Shown piece after piece: positions 17,494 through 27,500 of a stretch of 64,000 nt of DNA. A program made the position numbers and the translations under genes. Positions within the stretch are counted from its first letter, which is position 1. The number at the start of each line of letters is the position of its first letter. Source of the stretch: Pirellulaceae bacterium. GTDB taxonomy: Bacteria; Planctomycetota; Planctomycetia; Pirellulales; Pirellulaceae. The DNA lies in assembly GCA_028280445.1 (NCBI GenBank), contig JANQLU010000023.1, positions 1 through 64,000 on the forward strand, written 5' to 3'. The notes beneath the pieces are model-generated. The model did no database searches, was not told the DNA's origin, and saw nothing but the letters and a program-made list of their open reading frames with translations.

Positions 17494-18636
17494 ATGTCAA
17501 AACTGCCGAGTTCGAAAGACAAGCCACTATTCACTCCAGGTCCGCTGACGACCAGTCAAACGGTCAAACTAGCGATGTTGCGCGACCTTGGTTCGCGAGA
17601 CATCGAGTTTATTCAAATCGCACGCGAGATTCGCAACGAGCTTCTTTCAATCGCAGGCCTTTCTCAAGAGCAAGGGTTTGAATGCGTTCTGATGCAAGGT
17701 GCCGGTACGTTTGGTGTCGAAGCGGTGATGAGTTGCGCCGTTCCCCGCGACGGCAAATGGTTGATCGTCAGCAACGGTGCCTACGGCCAGCGGATGAAAA
17801 AAATCGCAGAAGTTCACGGCGTGGACTACACAATCATTGAATCACCAGAAGACCAACCGAACTCCGCCGAACAAGTCGATCAAGCTTTGTCGGACGATCC
17901 GACAATCTCTGCGGTTGCCATTGTTCATTGTGAAACAACGACGGGAATCATGAACCCGATCGAAGCCGTTGGGCAGATCGTCCGAAAACACGACAAAACA
18001 TATTTTGTTGATTCCATGAGCGCCTTTGGGGCCGTTCCCTTTGATTTCGAAGCTTGTCAGATCGATTTCCTGGTATCGTCGGCCAACAAATGTATCGAAG
18101 GTGTACCCGGATTTTCATTTTGTCTGGCCCGTCGTTCGCGACTGGAACAAACTGCAACTTGGTCCCGAACATTGTCTCTCGATCTTTACGATCAATGGCA
18201 AGGGTTGGAAAAAAACGGGCAATTCCGTTATACCCCACCGACGCACGCCATGTTGGCTTTTCGTCAAGCGATTGAGGAGTTGAAAATCGAAGGCGGCGTT
18301 GCCGGACGACAGAAACGATACCAGGCGAATTGCGAAACGTTGCTGGCCGGCATGAGAAAGCTTGGTTTTCAAGAATATTTACAACCAGAATTGCAGGGAT
18401 ACATTATCTCGTCGTTTCTCTACCCCGAATCCGACAACTTTGATTTTGACCTGTTCTATAACAAACTCAACGACAAAGGGTTTGTGATCTATCCCGGCAA
18501 AGTTTCCAACGCGAATTGTTTTCGCATCGGAAGCGTCGGCAGGATCAACACGGCCGACGTCGAAGCGCTGTTGTCTGCCATCGAAGTTGTCCTCCGTGAA
18601 ATGCATGTTGATCTGGCAATGTGCAACACGGCCTGA
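17494..18636 (+). CDS. phnW: 2-aminoethylphosphonate:pyruvate transaminase
   Basis: A PLP enzyme of fold type I, class V, converting 2-aminoethylphosphonate and pyruvate to phosphonoacetaldehyde and alanine. PhnW hallmarks: FTPGPLTTSQTVKLAMLRDLGSRD near the start, LMQGAGTFGVEAV, HCETTTGIMNP, FVDSMSAFG with Asp173 contacting the PLP ring nitrogen, and SSANKCIEGVPGFSF with Lys199 forming the Schiff base. At 380 residues it is full length. An AGGACAGG purine stretch precedes the ATG. It is the first enzyme of the pathway but the last gene of the unit phnA-phnY-phnW. No phosphonate ABC transporter (phnCDE) and no phosphonatase (phnX) is in the window, so uptake must be encoded elsewhere. Confidence 0.94.
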   Translation: MSKLPSSKDKPLFTPGPLTTSQTVKLAMLRDLGSRDIEFIQIAREIRNELLSIAGLSQEQGFECVLMQGAGTFGVEAVMSCAVPRDGKWLIVSNGAYGQRMKKIAEVHGVDYTIIESPEDQPNSAEQVDQALSDDPTISAVAIVHCETTTGIMNPIEAVGQIVRKHDKTYFVDSMSAFGAVPFDFEACQIDFLVSSANKCIEGVPGFSFCLARRSRLEQTATWSRTLSLDLYDQWQGLEKNGQFRYTPPTHAMLAFRQAIEELKIEGGVAGRQKRYQANCETLLAGMRKLGFQEYLQPELQGYIISSFLYPESDNFDFDLFYNKLNDKGFVIYPGKVSNANCFRIGSVGRINTADVEALLSAIEVVLREMHVDLAMCNTA

Positions 18637-18714
18637 TCATTGGTCGGTTGACGCACGACGCGACCAAGATTTGATTTCGTGAATTTAACGACGGTTTTTT
18701 CTAAATCTTGATTG

Positions 18715-20319
18715 ATGATCATGAATAAAATTTTTGCCTTCGCCTCGCTCACATTTTTCTTCCTCAGCTCGCTCCCTTGCTGTGCTCAAAAATCGGCGGT
18801 CAAATCGACCAACAAAATTCGATTTGCCGTTGTCGGTGATACGCAAGGCGGCGAATTCGGCGGAAAGTTTCTGGATGAACTCGTCCGTGATATTCAAAAA
18901 CACAAACCCGATTACGTTCTGATTCCTGGCGACCTGGTTGGCGACTCGGGCCTCAAAGGCTGGAAAGCTTGGAAACAAAAAACCGCCGCCCTCGGCAATC
19001 GGCGATTGATGTCTCCCGGCAATCATGACATCGGACCGGGCAGCACGTTCGAAGCCTGGCAGTCGACATTTGACTGGTTGCCAGAGAGCAAGAAACTCAA
19101 TGGCAAAAAAGGAATTGACCAGGTTGACTACTTTGTCGACTACAACGGTGTCAGATTCGTTTCGATTTCAACAGACCGCCCCGGACGACGGTTCAGTGGA
19201 TCCGCACCTGAAGCACTCGACTGGTTGAACGAAGTCTTCAAAGACATCCAGCGGCGCAACAACGACGACACACCGCAAAATGACATCCACCACGTGTTTA
19301 CCTTTAGCCACCGCCCCATCACGACGCAGCGGGAAAGCCGCACGGGCGGTACCAATGGAAAGTGGTGGAAAACAATGACGGGTCAGATCGATGATCATTC
19401 GATCGCCACCTGCGCATTTTTGCCGGGTCATTGGCACATGTATCAACCGAGCCGCCCGGATCCAAAAGTTCCTACGATGGAGATCATTGTCGGAACCGGC
19501 GGAGGCGGTTTGGAAGGCGCTGCCCATCGAAATCGCCACGGTTTCCTGGTCGTGGATGTCGTTGGAAAAAAAGTTACAGCTAAATTTATTGGCGACAAAG
19601 ATCACGACAAAAACGGCTGGAATTTTGTTGACGTGCTAGATGAATTCAACGTCACAGATTCGCGAACCGGTGAATTGGCCTACTACGATTTTCAAGGAAA
19701 CAAGCAGCAACGCATCAAAGACAAATCGAAATCGAAAATTTCCAAACATCATCCGATTCATCTCCATGGAAAAGCGTCGATCGAGTCGAACACCGCAAGA
19801 AACTCCAATGTCTTGTCGTTCCCAGATGGCAAATCGTATGCCGATGCAAAATCGATTGGGGACAACAACCTCGCCATCCTTGGGAATCTGTCACTGGAAT
19901 TTGATTTTCGATTGGATCGTGGCGACGGAACTGGAACACTTGTCTGTTTTGGAGGAGCCCATCAGTCTCGCAACCGAAGTTTGGCTCAACAGGAATCGGC
20001 GAATTGCATCTACCGAGTCGACATCAATCGCGAAAAACGAGTCGAAGTTTCCTGGCAATACGGCGATTCTCAATGGCAAAAAATTGTTTCATCGAAGACG
20101 ATCGATTCGCTCGACCAGTGGCACCATCTCAAAATCGTTCGCAATCAATCCGACAAAACGGTAACGATCTTTGCCGATGGAAAACAACTGGGAGATCGAT
20201 TGAAATTCAAACATGCGCCAACAGGCGGTGGATCCGGATCGCTGTATTTCGGCGCCTTTGTCGGCGGAAAAAATGCAATCCAAGGTTCGATGGATAATGT
20301 CCGAATATCGAAGTTTTAG
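18715..20319 (+). CDS. Exported metallophosphoesterase with a LamG-like C-terminal domain
   Basis: The start is ATG 18715 or 18721; both give a signal peptide (NKIFAFASLTFFFLSSLPCCAQ). Residues ~35-300 are a calcineurin-like metallophosphoesterase with GDTQGG, PGDLVGD, SPGNHD, FSHRP and GHWHMY. The first metal motif is DxQ instead of the usual DxH. Residues ~360-530 look like a concanavalin/LamG sandwich of the kind that binds polysaccharide. A secreted or periplasmic phosphoesterase held on a glycan is the simplest reading. It starts about 78 nt after phnW in the same direction, so it may be read through and help phosphorus supply; this is inference. The stop codon TAG at 20317-20319 is followed directly by a repeat element. 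Confidence 0.8.
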   Translation: MIMNKIFAFASLTFFFLSSLPCCAQKSAVKSTNKIRFAVVGDTQGGEFGGKFLDELVRDIQKHKPDYVLIPGDLVGDSGLKGWKAWKQKTAALGNRRLMSPGNHDIGPGSTFEAWQSTFDWLPESKKLNGKKGIDQVDYFVDYNGVRFVSISTDRPGRRFSGSAPEALDWLNEVFKDIQRRNNDDTPQNDIHHVFTFSHRPITTQRESRTGGTNGKWWKTMTGQIDDHSIATCAFLPGHWHMYQPSRPDPKVPTMEIIVGTGGGGLEGAAHRNRHGFLVVDVVGKKVTAKFIGDKDHDKNGWNFVDVLDEFNVTDSRTGELAYYDFQGNKQQRIKDKSKSKISKHHPIHLHGKASIESNTARNSNVLSFPDGKSYADAKSIGDNNLAILGNLSLEFDFRLDRGDGTGTLVCFGGAHQSRNRSLAQQESANCIYRVDINREKRVEVSWQYGDSQWQKIVSSKTIDSLDQWHHLKIVRNQSDKTVTIFADGKQLGDRLKFKHAPTGGGSGSLYFGAFVGGKNAIQGSMDNVRISKF

Positions 20320-20399
20320 GTAGGGCCGGTTCCCACCGGCCAATCCAACAAAATGGCCGGTGGGAACCGGCCCTACTCCGCGGCCCTTATTCGTATCGC
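20320..20399. repeat. GGCCGGTGGGAACCGGCCC element, first copy of an 80-bp duplication
   Basis: Inverted arms lie at 20320-20341 and 20355-20376. The 80 bases 20320-20399 match 20622-20701 at 78 positions. The end of this copy contains the inverse of CGATACGAATAA, a duplicate of the last codons (Arg-Tyr-Glu-stop) of the sulfatase gene whose true end is at 20689. Confidence 0.85.
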
Positions 20400-20401
20400 G
20401 C

Positions 20402-20604
20402 GGGTGCCACTGGCCCCAGCCAGTGATCTACTCATCAACTCTTGGTTTTTCGTTCAATTGAAGCACTTAATGACCACCATTCAACCGCGGCACTGGCTCC
20501 GCTGGCTATGCCAGTGACTTGCGTATCAACTCACAGTATTTCGTTCAATTGATGTGCCTAACAATCTTTGTCCAACCACAGCACTGGCGAAGCCAGTGGC
20601 ACCC
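20402..20604. repeat. Cluster of three CACTGGC...GCCAGTG repeats
   Basis: Copies at 20402-20425 (GGGTGCCACTGGCCCCAGCC type), 20491-20516 and, inverted, 20582-20604. The spacers share CGTTCAATTGA and TAACAA motifs with one another and with the copy near 38925-39000, so the repeated unit is larger than the hairpin. No gene lies in this gap. Confidence 0.7.
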
Positions 20605-20621
20605 GAAATGCGTGTCAAATA

Positions 20622-20701
20622 GTAGGGCCGGTTCCCACCGGCCAATCCAACAAAATGGCCGGTGGGAACCGGCCCTACTTCGCGGCCCCTATTCGTATCG
20701 C
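20622..20701. repeat. GGCCGGTGGGAACCGGCCC element, second copy of the 80-bp duplication
   Basis: Inverted arms lie at 20622-20643 and 20657-20678. Bases 20689-20701 are the end of the sulfatase gene, so the duplicated unit overlaps coding sequence. See the copy at 20320. Confidence 0.85.
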
Positions 20702-22218
20702 CACTTGATCCGCCAAGGATCCTCCAATTGCTCTTGCAGTTTCTTAAGCTTTTCCTTGTAGCGCTTCAACACTTCTGCGTAATCGGGATCGTTAGCCAGA
20801 TTTTTGGTTTCGTTCGGATCGTTGGTCATATCAAACAACTCAAATTTGTCACGGCGAATGTACTGAGCCACCGTCTTTTGACCGTACTTGGCGTTCATCC
20901 CTTTTTGGTATTGGGCCTGCCAACTCGACGCGGCCCACAAATCACTGGCAAATGGATAATCCAGCGGATGGGCGATGTTCCAAATCAATTTGTATTTATG
21001 ATCGCGCACCACCCGCATCGGATAATACATTTGGATTTCGTGAAACGTGTGTGACGCGAAAATATCGCGATGATGCTCCTGTTTTGGATTGGCCAAAATC
21101 GGCAACCACGAACGCCCGTGATATTTTTTGAACTGATTGCGACCGTGGTGATTGTCTTGCTTGGCCCCTTTGGCTGTTTTTTCTTTGGCAAAATAATGGC
21201 TCGCAGGCCGCCAGTTTTTGGGCCCGCTTGTTTTCGGGTCGAGCGCCGAAGCGAAATCAAGAATCGATGGCGTGATGTCCACGTGGCTGATCAACGCTTT
21301 TGTTTCAACGCCGCGTTTTTTGACGTACGGATTTCGAACAATAAACGGCACACGCAACCCCGGTTCGTAAACTGTCGTTTTGGCACCGGCAAAAGCCATC
21401 CCGTGATCTGACGTGAAAATAATCAGTGTCTTGTCGTACACGCCAGCTTGTTTCAAAATCTCGACGAGTTTGCCGAGTCCCTGATCAATGCGAGAACACG
21501 ACTGGTAATACTGCGCTAACTCTTCGCGCGTCTCTGTCGTATCACTCAAAAACGACGGCACCGGTACTTTTCCCGGATCATAAAAAACTTCTTTGATTCC
21601 CTGACGATTCTGCTTGTTGGGCCGATTGCCAAATAAATCCGGTTTCAATTTTGATTTTGAGTTTCTATCTTTACCGCCCCCACGATGCGGATCGCTGGTG
21701 GCAAAATACAAGAAAAACGGCTTGTCGCTTTTCGCGGTAATGAACTCGCGACATTGCTCTGCCATTTGGACCGCGTTCCGCGAATTGCCCTTGAGATAAG
21801 TTTCATAGTGAAACACTTTTTCCGGAGCAACATGATACTTGCCAATCTGAGCGGTTCGATAACCGTGCTGAGCCATCACTCGCGGCAAAGACAAAGAAAC
21901 CACGTTTCGGTAGGACTCGAATTTGTGAAAATGGTGTTGGTGTCCATATTGTCCGTTTTTGTGATTGTGCAAACCGGACATGATTACGCTTCGACTGGCG
22001 CTGCAGCTAGCGGTTGTGGCAAACGCGTTTCGAAACAAAACCCCATCGCGGGCCAACGCGTCCATGTTGGGAGTCACTGCTACGCGATCCCCATAACAAC
22101 CGATCGTCGTACTTTGATCATCCGTCACAAACAAAATGACGTTTCGTTCGTTTGCTATCAACGAAGATGACAGCACCAACCACCCAACAAAAAACAAGCA
22201 ACTGACCTGACCCTTCAT
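20689..22218 (-). CDS. Exported sulfatase, N-sulfoglucosamine sulfohydrolase-like (S1_8-type)
   Basis: The ATG at 22218 is preferred to far-upstream in-frame starts because it opens a signal peptide (MKGQVSCLFFVGWLVLSSSLIANE). A type I formylglycine sulfatase: metal-binding Asp33 and Asp34 (LFVTDDQS) and the maturation site CSASR with Cys72. The residues after it, GLHNHKNGQYGHQHHFHKF, closely follow the heparan N-sulfatase (SGSH) pattern of a sulfatase acting on N-sulfated glucosamine. The usual motif is CxPSR; here Ala replaces Pro. Later metal ligands are in TSDHGMAFAG. The C-terminus is typical (FELFDMTNDPNETKNLANDP). It probably desulfates algal or animal glycans in the periplasm. An anaerobic or aerobic maturase must be encoded elsewhere. 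Confidence 0.88.
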   Translation of the reverse strand: MKGQVSCLFFVGWLVLSSSLIANERNVILFVTDDQSTTIGCYGDRVAVTPNMDALARDGVLFRNAFATTASCSASRSVIMSGLHNHKNGQYGHQHHFHKFESYRNVVSLSLPRVMAQHGYRTAQIGKYHVAPEKVFHYETYLKGNSRNAVQMAEQCREFITAKSDKPFFLYFATSDPHRGGGKDRNSKSKLKPDLFGNRPNKQNRQGIKEVFYDPGKVPVPSFLSDTTETREELAQYYQSCSRIDQGLGKLVEILKQAGVYDKTLIIFTSDHGMAFAGAKTTVYEPGLRVPFIVRNPYVKKRGVETKALISHVDITPSILDFASALDPKTSGPKNWRPASHYFAKEKTAKGAKQDNHHGRNQFKKYHGRSWLPILANPKQEHHRDIFASHTFHEIQMYYPMRVVRDHKYKLIWNIAHPLDYPFASDLWAASSWQAQYQKGMNAKYGQKTVAQYIRRDKFELFDMTNDPNETKNLANDPDYAEVLKRYKEKLKKLQEQLEDPWRIKWRYE

Positions 22219-22409
22219 CACTGCCCTTCCATACAAAACAACTGCCATCAAATCACCCCCTACTTTAACAACCCCACCCATCCCCCACAAACAACCCCCT
22301 CTCATCTCTCACCTCGACCCTCGCTCCTCTGCCCTTGACTTGCACCTCACGTCTTTCTAATCTCCCAGCCTATTTTTGCGCAAAGAATCTCTATTGGTTG
22401 GGAACTCGG

Positions 22410-24263
22410 ATGCCCGAACGAACAAAATCGAAAAACAGCAGTGTCAAATTTTATGTGGCTGTACTGGCCGTGACGTTGATTGCGGTAACATTTGTGGGCT
22501 GCAAAAATTTTATTTTTCGTCCACAAAGTCCGGACAATCTGGTTGGAAATCTTCGAGCCGAAGCGGAAGACGTCAAATACATTGGCGACATTTGTCGATT
22601 CTGGGGTTTGAACTATGCGAAAGTCGAATCTGTCGGTTTAGTTCGAAATTTGAAAGGGACCGGCAGCGATCCGGCCAAAAACAACCAGCGCAATTTCCTG
22701 ATCAATGAGATGAAAGCTCATCGCGTTGACAATCCCGACGAAATTCTCGCCAGCAAAGATACTTCGATGGTTTTGCTCAAAGGCTATATCCCACCAGGAT
22801 GCAAAAAAGGTGATCCGTTTGACATCGTTGTCGGAACAATGCCACGTACTAAAACAACCAACATTGCCGGTGGATATTGTCTGCAAACGTACATGAAACC
22901 AGTTGTCCAATTGGGGACACGAACCAGAATGGGCCACAATGTTGGTCGTGCTGGTGGATATATTCTGACCAACGAACATTTTGACAAAGCGAACACGCAA
23001 AACGCCAAAGTCAGCGGCATGATTCTCGGCGGTGGAGTGGCCGCAGAAGATCGCCCGATCGGTCTGGCGATTCAATCCGAGGAATCGTCAGTTCGACTTG
23101 CAACGAGAATCGCCAATCGCATCAACGCTCGGTTTTCTGTTTACAACGATGGCACGAAAGTCGGAGTTGCAACAGCGAAAAGCGATCGAAACGTCGAGCT
23201 CCTCGTCCCCGAAGAATACAAGCACAACCTTGGCCGGTTTGTGCGAATTGTCCTGAGCATCGCTTATCAATATCCCAAAACAACCAAATCAGACCGTATC
23301 GATAAACTTGAGCAACAACTGATCGAGCCGGCATTGTCCCGCCAAGCCGCGATGCGACTGGAAGCCATCGGCGAAGATGCTACGGGCGCTTTACGTCGCA
23401 GTTTGAATCATCAAGACGCCGAAGTACGTTTCTTTGCCGCCGAAGCACTTGCCTACCTTGGAAAACCTGTCGGGGTCGGCCAATTGGAAAAAGCGGCTCG
23501 GATTTCGCCTACGTTTCGTTGGCACGCGCTTACGGCACTGGCATCGCTCAACGATACTAAAGCCAGTTCGAGCCTGGCCAATTTGCTGCACGCCAAAAGC
23601 CCGGAACTGCGCTACGGTGCTTTCCGCGCCATGCGTTCTCGAGCACCCAACGATCCCACAGTCGGAGGCAAACTGTTGCGAAACGACTTTTATCTCCACG
23701 TGATCCCATCGACGGCCGAACCGATCGTTCATATCTCGCGTCGAAAACGCCGTGAAATCGTGGTGTTTAATGACAACCAAACATTTGGCAATCGATTCTT
23801 GTTCCTCAAGCCTGGAATTACGGCGCGCAGTGTCGGTGGCAACAAAATCGAAATCAAAGTCTACCGGACCGACGAAGGCGACCAGATCATTACTTGTTCG
23901 CGGCGTGTCTCCGAAGTGATTGAAAATCTCGGTAAACTCGGATGTGATTACGGTTGTATCATCGACATGCTCCAGGATGCCAAGAAAAATGGTGAGATTA
24001 ATACCCGCGTTATTGTCGACGCGATTCCCAAAATCGGTGGAAATTCCCGCCAGAACGCCAATCGAGCACAATTGCCCGACCCGACTCAGGCACCCATCAT
24101 CGGCCCACTCCCCGAGCTGTTCCGTACCGAAAGCGGTGACGATTATGCGGATTACAACGAATCCGAATCGATCGAAATGGAACAAACTACTCCGGTTAAA
24201 CCCGATGAGCCTAAACGAAAAACTGGGTTTTTTGATAAAATAAAAAAGAGATTTAAACGTTAA
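22410..24263 (+). CDS. FlgI-like P-ring protein with inserted HEAT repeats, lipoprotein
   Basis: The ATG at 22410 (MPERTKSKNSSVKF) is preferred over upstream in-frame starts. It gives a lipoprotein signal with the lipobox TFVGC, so the mature protein should be lipid-anchored at Cys. Residues ~40-290 resemble flagellar P-ring protein FlgI (NLVGNLR, GLVRNLKGTGSDP, DIVVGTMPRTKTTNIAGGYCL, RLATRIANRIN). Residues ~300-410 are HEAT-like repeats (HQDAEVRFFAAEALAYLGKP). After these, a FlgI-type C-terminal part resumes (VSEVIENLGKLGCDYGCIIDMLQDAKKNGE). A Pro/Glu-rich linker and a basic tail (KKRFKR) end the protein. FlgI itself is a soluble periplasmic ring protein without HEAT repeats or a lipid. No flagellar genes are nearby. 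Whether it builds a flagellar ring or another envelope ring is open. Confidence 0.72.
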   Translation: MPERTKSKNSSVKFYVAVLAVTLIAVTFVGCKNFIFRPQSPDNLVGNLRAEAEDVKYIGDICRFWGLNYAKVESVGLVRNLKGTGSDPAKNNQRNFLINEMKAHRVDNPDEILASKDTSMVLLKGYIPPGCKKGDPFDIVVGTMPRTKTTNIAGGYCLQTYMKPVVQLGTRTRMGHNVGRAGGYILTNEHFDKANTQNAKVSGMILGGGVAAEDRPIGLAIQSEESSVRLATRIANRINARFSVYNDGTKVGVATAKSDRNVELLVPEEYKHNLGRFVRIVLSIAYQYPKTTKSDRIDKLEQQLIEPALSRQAAMRLEAIGEDATGALRRSLNHQDAEVRFFAAEALAYLGKPVGVGQLEKAARISPTFRWHALTALASLNDTKASSSLANLLHAKSPELRYGAFRAMRSRAPNDPTVGGKLLRNDFYLHVIPSTAEPIVHISRRKRREIVVFNDNQTFGNRFLFLKPGITARSVGGNKIEIKVYRTDEGDQIITCSRRVSEVIENLGKLGCDYGCIIDMLQDAKKNGEINTRVIVDAIPKIGGNSRQNANRAQLPDPTQAPIIGPLPELFRTESGDDYADYNESESIEMEQTTPVKPDEPKRKTGFFDKIKKRFKR

Positions 24264-24522
24264 ATCCCACTGTTCGCACCTGGTTTTCATCGATCTCGCC
24301 ATCGCTGACAACCAGTGATTTGAGTGGCATGGATAGCTCACCAAGGGGCAATCGAGAAACTGTCGCCTAACACGTCGGCGAAGGACCAACAACCGATAAA
24401 AACAGCGGTTGTCACGTCCATCACGAACGTTCGCACGCTGGTTTCAAATCGCGCTTGACCCGCAAATCGGTGCAACAAAGGATTCAATACCACAGCACCT
24501 CCACTCTTAGGTACGCCCCAAT

Positions 24523-27500
24523 ATGCTCAAAGCACTCGAAATGGTCGGCTTTAAAAGCTTTGCCGACAAGACGCGCTTTGAGTTTCCCGAGGGAATCACG
24601 GTCGTCGTTGGCCCTAACGGATCTGGCAAATCGAATATCGTTGACGCCATCAAATGGGTGCTCGGTGAACAATCGGCCAAAAGCCTTCGCGGCAAAGATA
24701 TGGCCGACGTCATTTTCAAAGGCAACACCGGAGCCGGTGGACGACGCCCAGCCAATGCCGCCGAAGCGACAATTATCCTGGACAATTCCAAACGTCACTT
24801 CGATGTTGATGCTGACGAAGTGCATGTTGGTCGCCGTGTCTATCGCAGCGGTGAAAGCGAATATTTGATCAATGGCCAGCCATCTCGGCTCAAAGACATT
24901 CGTAACATGTTTCGCGGGACAGGCGTCGGCACGGACGCGTACAGCTTGATCGAACAAGGCAAAGTCGAACGGATGCTGCAAGCTTCGCCGAAAGATCGTC
25001 GTGCGATTTTCGAAGAAGCCGCTGGCATCAGCCGTTTTAACGCCAAAAAAGTCGAAGCCCAACGGCGGCTGGCACGTGTCGAAGATCACTTGATACGTCT
25101 GGCAGACATCGTCGAAGAAGTCGGAAACCGATACCGCAGTATCAAATCACAGGCCAGCAAAGCCGCTCGCTACAAAGAATACACCACGCGATTGCGTGAT
25201 TTGCGAACACACGTCGGCGCCTCCGATTGGCGCACGTTCCAGGAATCGCTTGAAAAACTGGCGACCGACAAACAACAGTTTGAATCGCAAGCTGCCGAAT
25301 CGCAGTCCGCGATCGACGCGCGAGAATCCGAAAACCAGGAAATTGAAAATCAACTCGAAACGCTCAATTCGAGTGTCACGGAAAAACAAGAAGCACTCGC
25401 CGAAATCCGTGAGCAAACGGCGAAACTCCAATCAGAAATCGACAATCATCAGGCCCGCGTCAGTGATATCGAACATCGCGATCAGCGATTTCGTTTGAAC
25501 ATCCGAAAACTCGGAACTCGCATCGCAGAACTTGCCCAGTCGAAAACCGAGTTTGCCAATCGGCTCGGAGCAGCCCAATCCGAAAAACAAAAATCAAATT
25601 CGGATTTGCAACAAAATCAATCGTTGTTGGACCAAAATCAGACGAAACTGGAAAAACTGACGGACAAAGTTAACACGGCTCGGCATCAACATCGAGAATT
25701 GATCGCCTTGGTCGCCGAACTCGAAAAACAAATCGAGGTTTCTCAGACACAACAAAAAACTTCGGCGGAAAACCAAAACCGGATCGAACGTTCGATCGAA
25801 AAAATTCAATCGACCGTCCACACACTCAAAACCGAGCTGACTGAAAATCGTCAGGCTGTGGGCCAATTCAATGAACAGGCCGACTCCAAGGATTCTGATT
25901 TAGCGGACGCTCGACAAACACTGGTCGCCATTCAGAAATCGGCCGACGATCTCCGTGACCTGCAGTCTCAGGAAACCACTCAACGCGCCGCCAGTGCTCA
26001 ACGATTGAAAATGATCCGCGAGCTGGAAAAAAACCTCGAAGGGATCAATTCAGGACCCCGCGCGCTGCTTCAAGAAGCCAAAACTAAAAACGAAAGTCCC
26101 TATGACGAAGTGATCGGCCTGGTGGCAGATCTGGTCCAAGTGAATGTCCAACACGCGTCGCTGATCGACATCGCTCTGGGAGCCTACACACAATATATCG
26201 TCGTTGATGGAGAAAATCTGATCCGCGCTATTGCCGACGAGAAAATCAGATTTTCGGGACGCATCGGGTTTGTCCAACTCAACGCACCGTCTCCGCTGGG
26301 TGATGGCTCTCATGAAAACCTCAAAGGGATTAATGGTGTCATCGGTCGGATGGATCAACTGGTGCAAACTCAACCAGAACACGAAAAATTTGTCAAAACG
26401 CTGCTTCAGGGAACCTGGCTCGTCAAACGGCTTTCCGACGCCCTCCATTTGAGAAACACGCGCGATTGTCGTGCTCGATTTGTTACTCTCGACGGCGAAG
26501 TTGTGGAGTCCGATGGAACGATCATTGCCGGACCCAAAAATATCGCCCTTGGCATCGTCTCTCGCCGCAGCGAGCTACGCGCACTGACACGCGAAATTGA
26601 GCAACTGGACAAGAACCTTGAGACGAGAAAAATCGAACTTGACCAGTTCGATACAAAAATCGCGTCGGGCCAACAACAGGTTCAAACATTGCTCGATGAA
26701 AATACGGAACTCGCAGGAACGATTCGCGAAAAAGAGCTGCTCATCACCAACACCCAGCAACGACTGGACGAACTGGATGAACAACTCCGCGTTGCCAACG
26801 CCGAGCTTGAGACCAATTCGAATCACAAACAGGAACTCGAAACAACACTCGCCGCCGACACCGAGCATTTGACGCAAAACCAAACGACCATTGCCAGCCT
26901 GGCAACGGATCTGGATCAGGACGAATCGCAAATCGCGGAACTAACGGCTCAACAAAGTGATTTGGAAAAAACGATCACGCAGTCCAAGGTTGCATTGGCA
27001 CGTTGTACTCAATTGGTCGAGCAATTGAGCAATGAAAGTTCCAATGCCAATGAACAATTCGATGAATTACAAGGGACTTTGAAACAAGACCGACACGACC
27101 TGGCCAGCCTGCTTTGGAGCAAACGCACCAGTCATCGCTGTGTCGTCCAATCGACTGCCCAATTGACCGACTTTGCCGCTCAACGCGATTCACTGGACGC
27201 TGAACTCCAGTCCGTCGCCGACGCGCGCAGCGAAATGGAGCAACGTCGCAAAACATTTCGCAGTGAACTCGATGTCCATCGCAAAGCGCTCAAAGCGGCA
27301 TCGGATAAGCTCCACGAAATTTCCCTCGAACAAGAGAAATTGAATCTTAACCGTGAACAACTTCGTCAACGGTTACTGGACGACTATGGCATCGAGGTCG
27401 CGGAACTGGAAAAACCGGCGACCGAAGAAGAGCTCCAACAACGCGAAGAAATCGACACTGAAATCAAAGACCTGCGTCGCAAAATTTCGAACATCGGTTC

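Noticed and set aside
20320-20701. CRISPR-like array of repeats in the 20.3-20.7 kb gap
   Set aside because: Only two GGCCGG units and three hairpins at irregular spacing, with related rather than unique spacers and no cas genes.
22219-22330. C-rich tract upstream of the N-sulfatase gene as a regulatory G-quadruplex
   Set aside because: The minus-strand G-runs are irregular and no four evenly spaced runs of three or more with short loops are clear.
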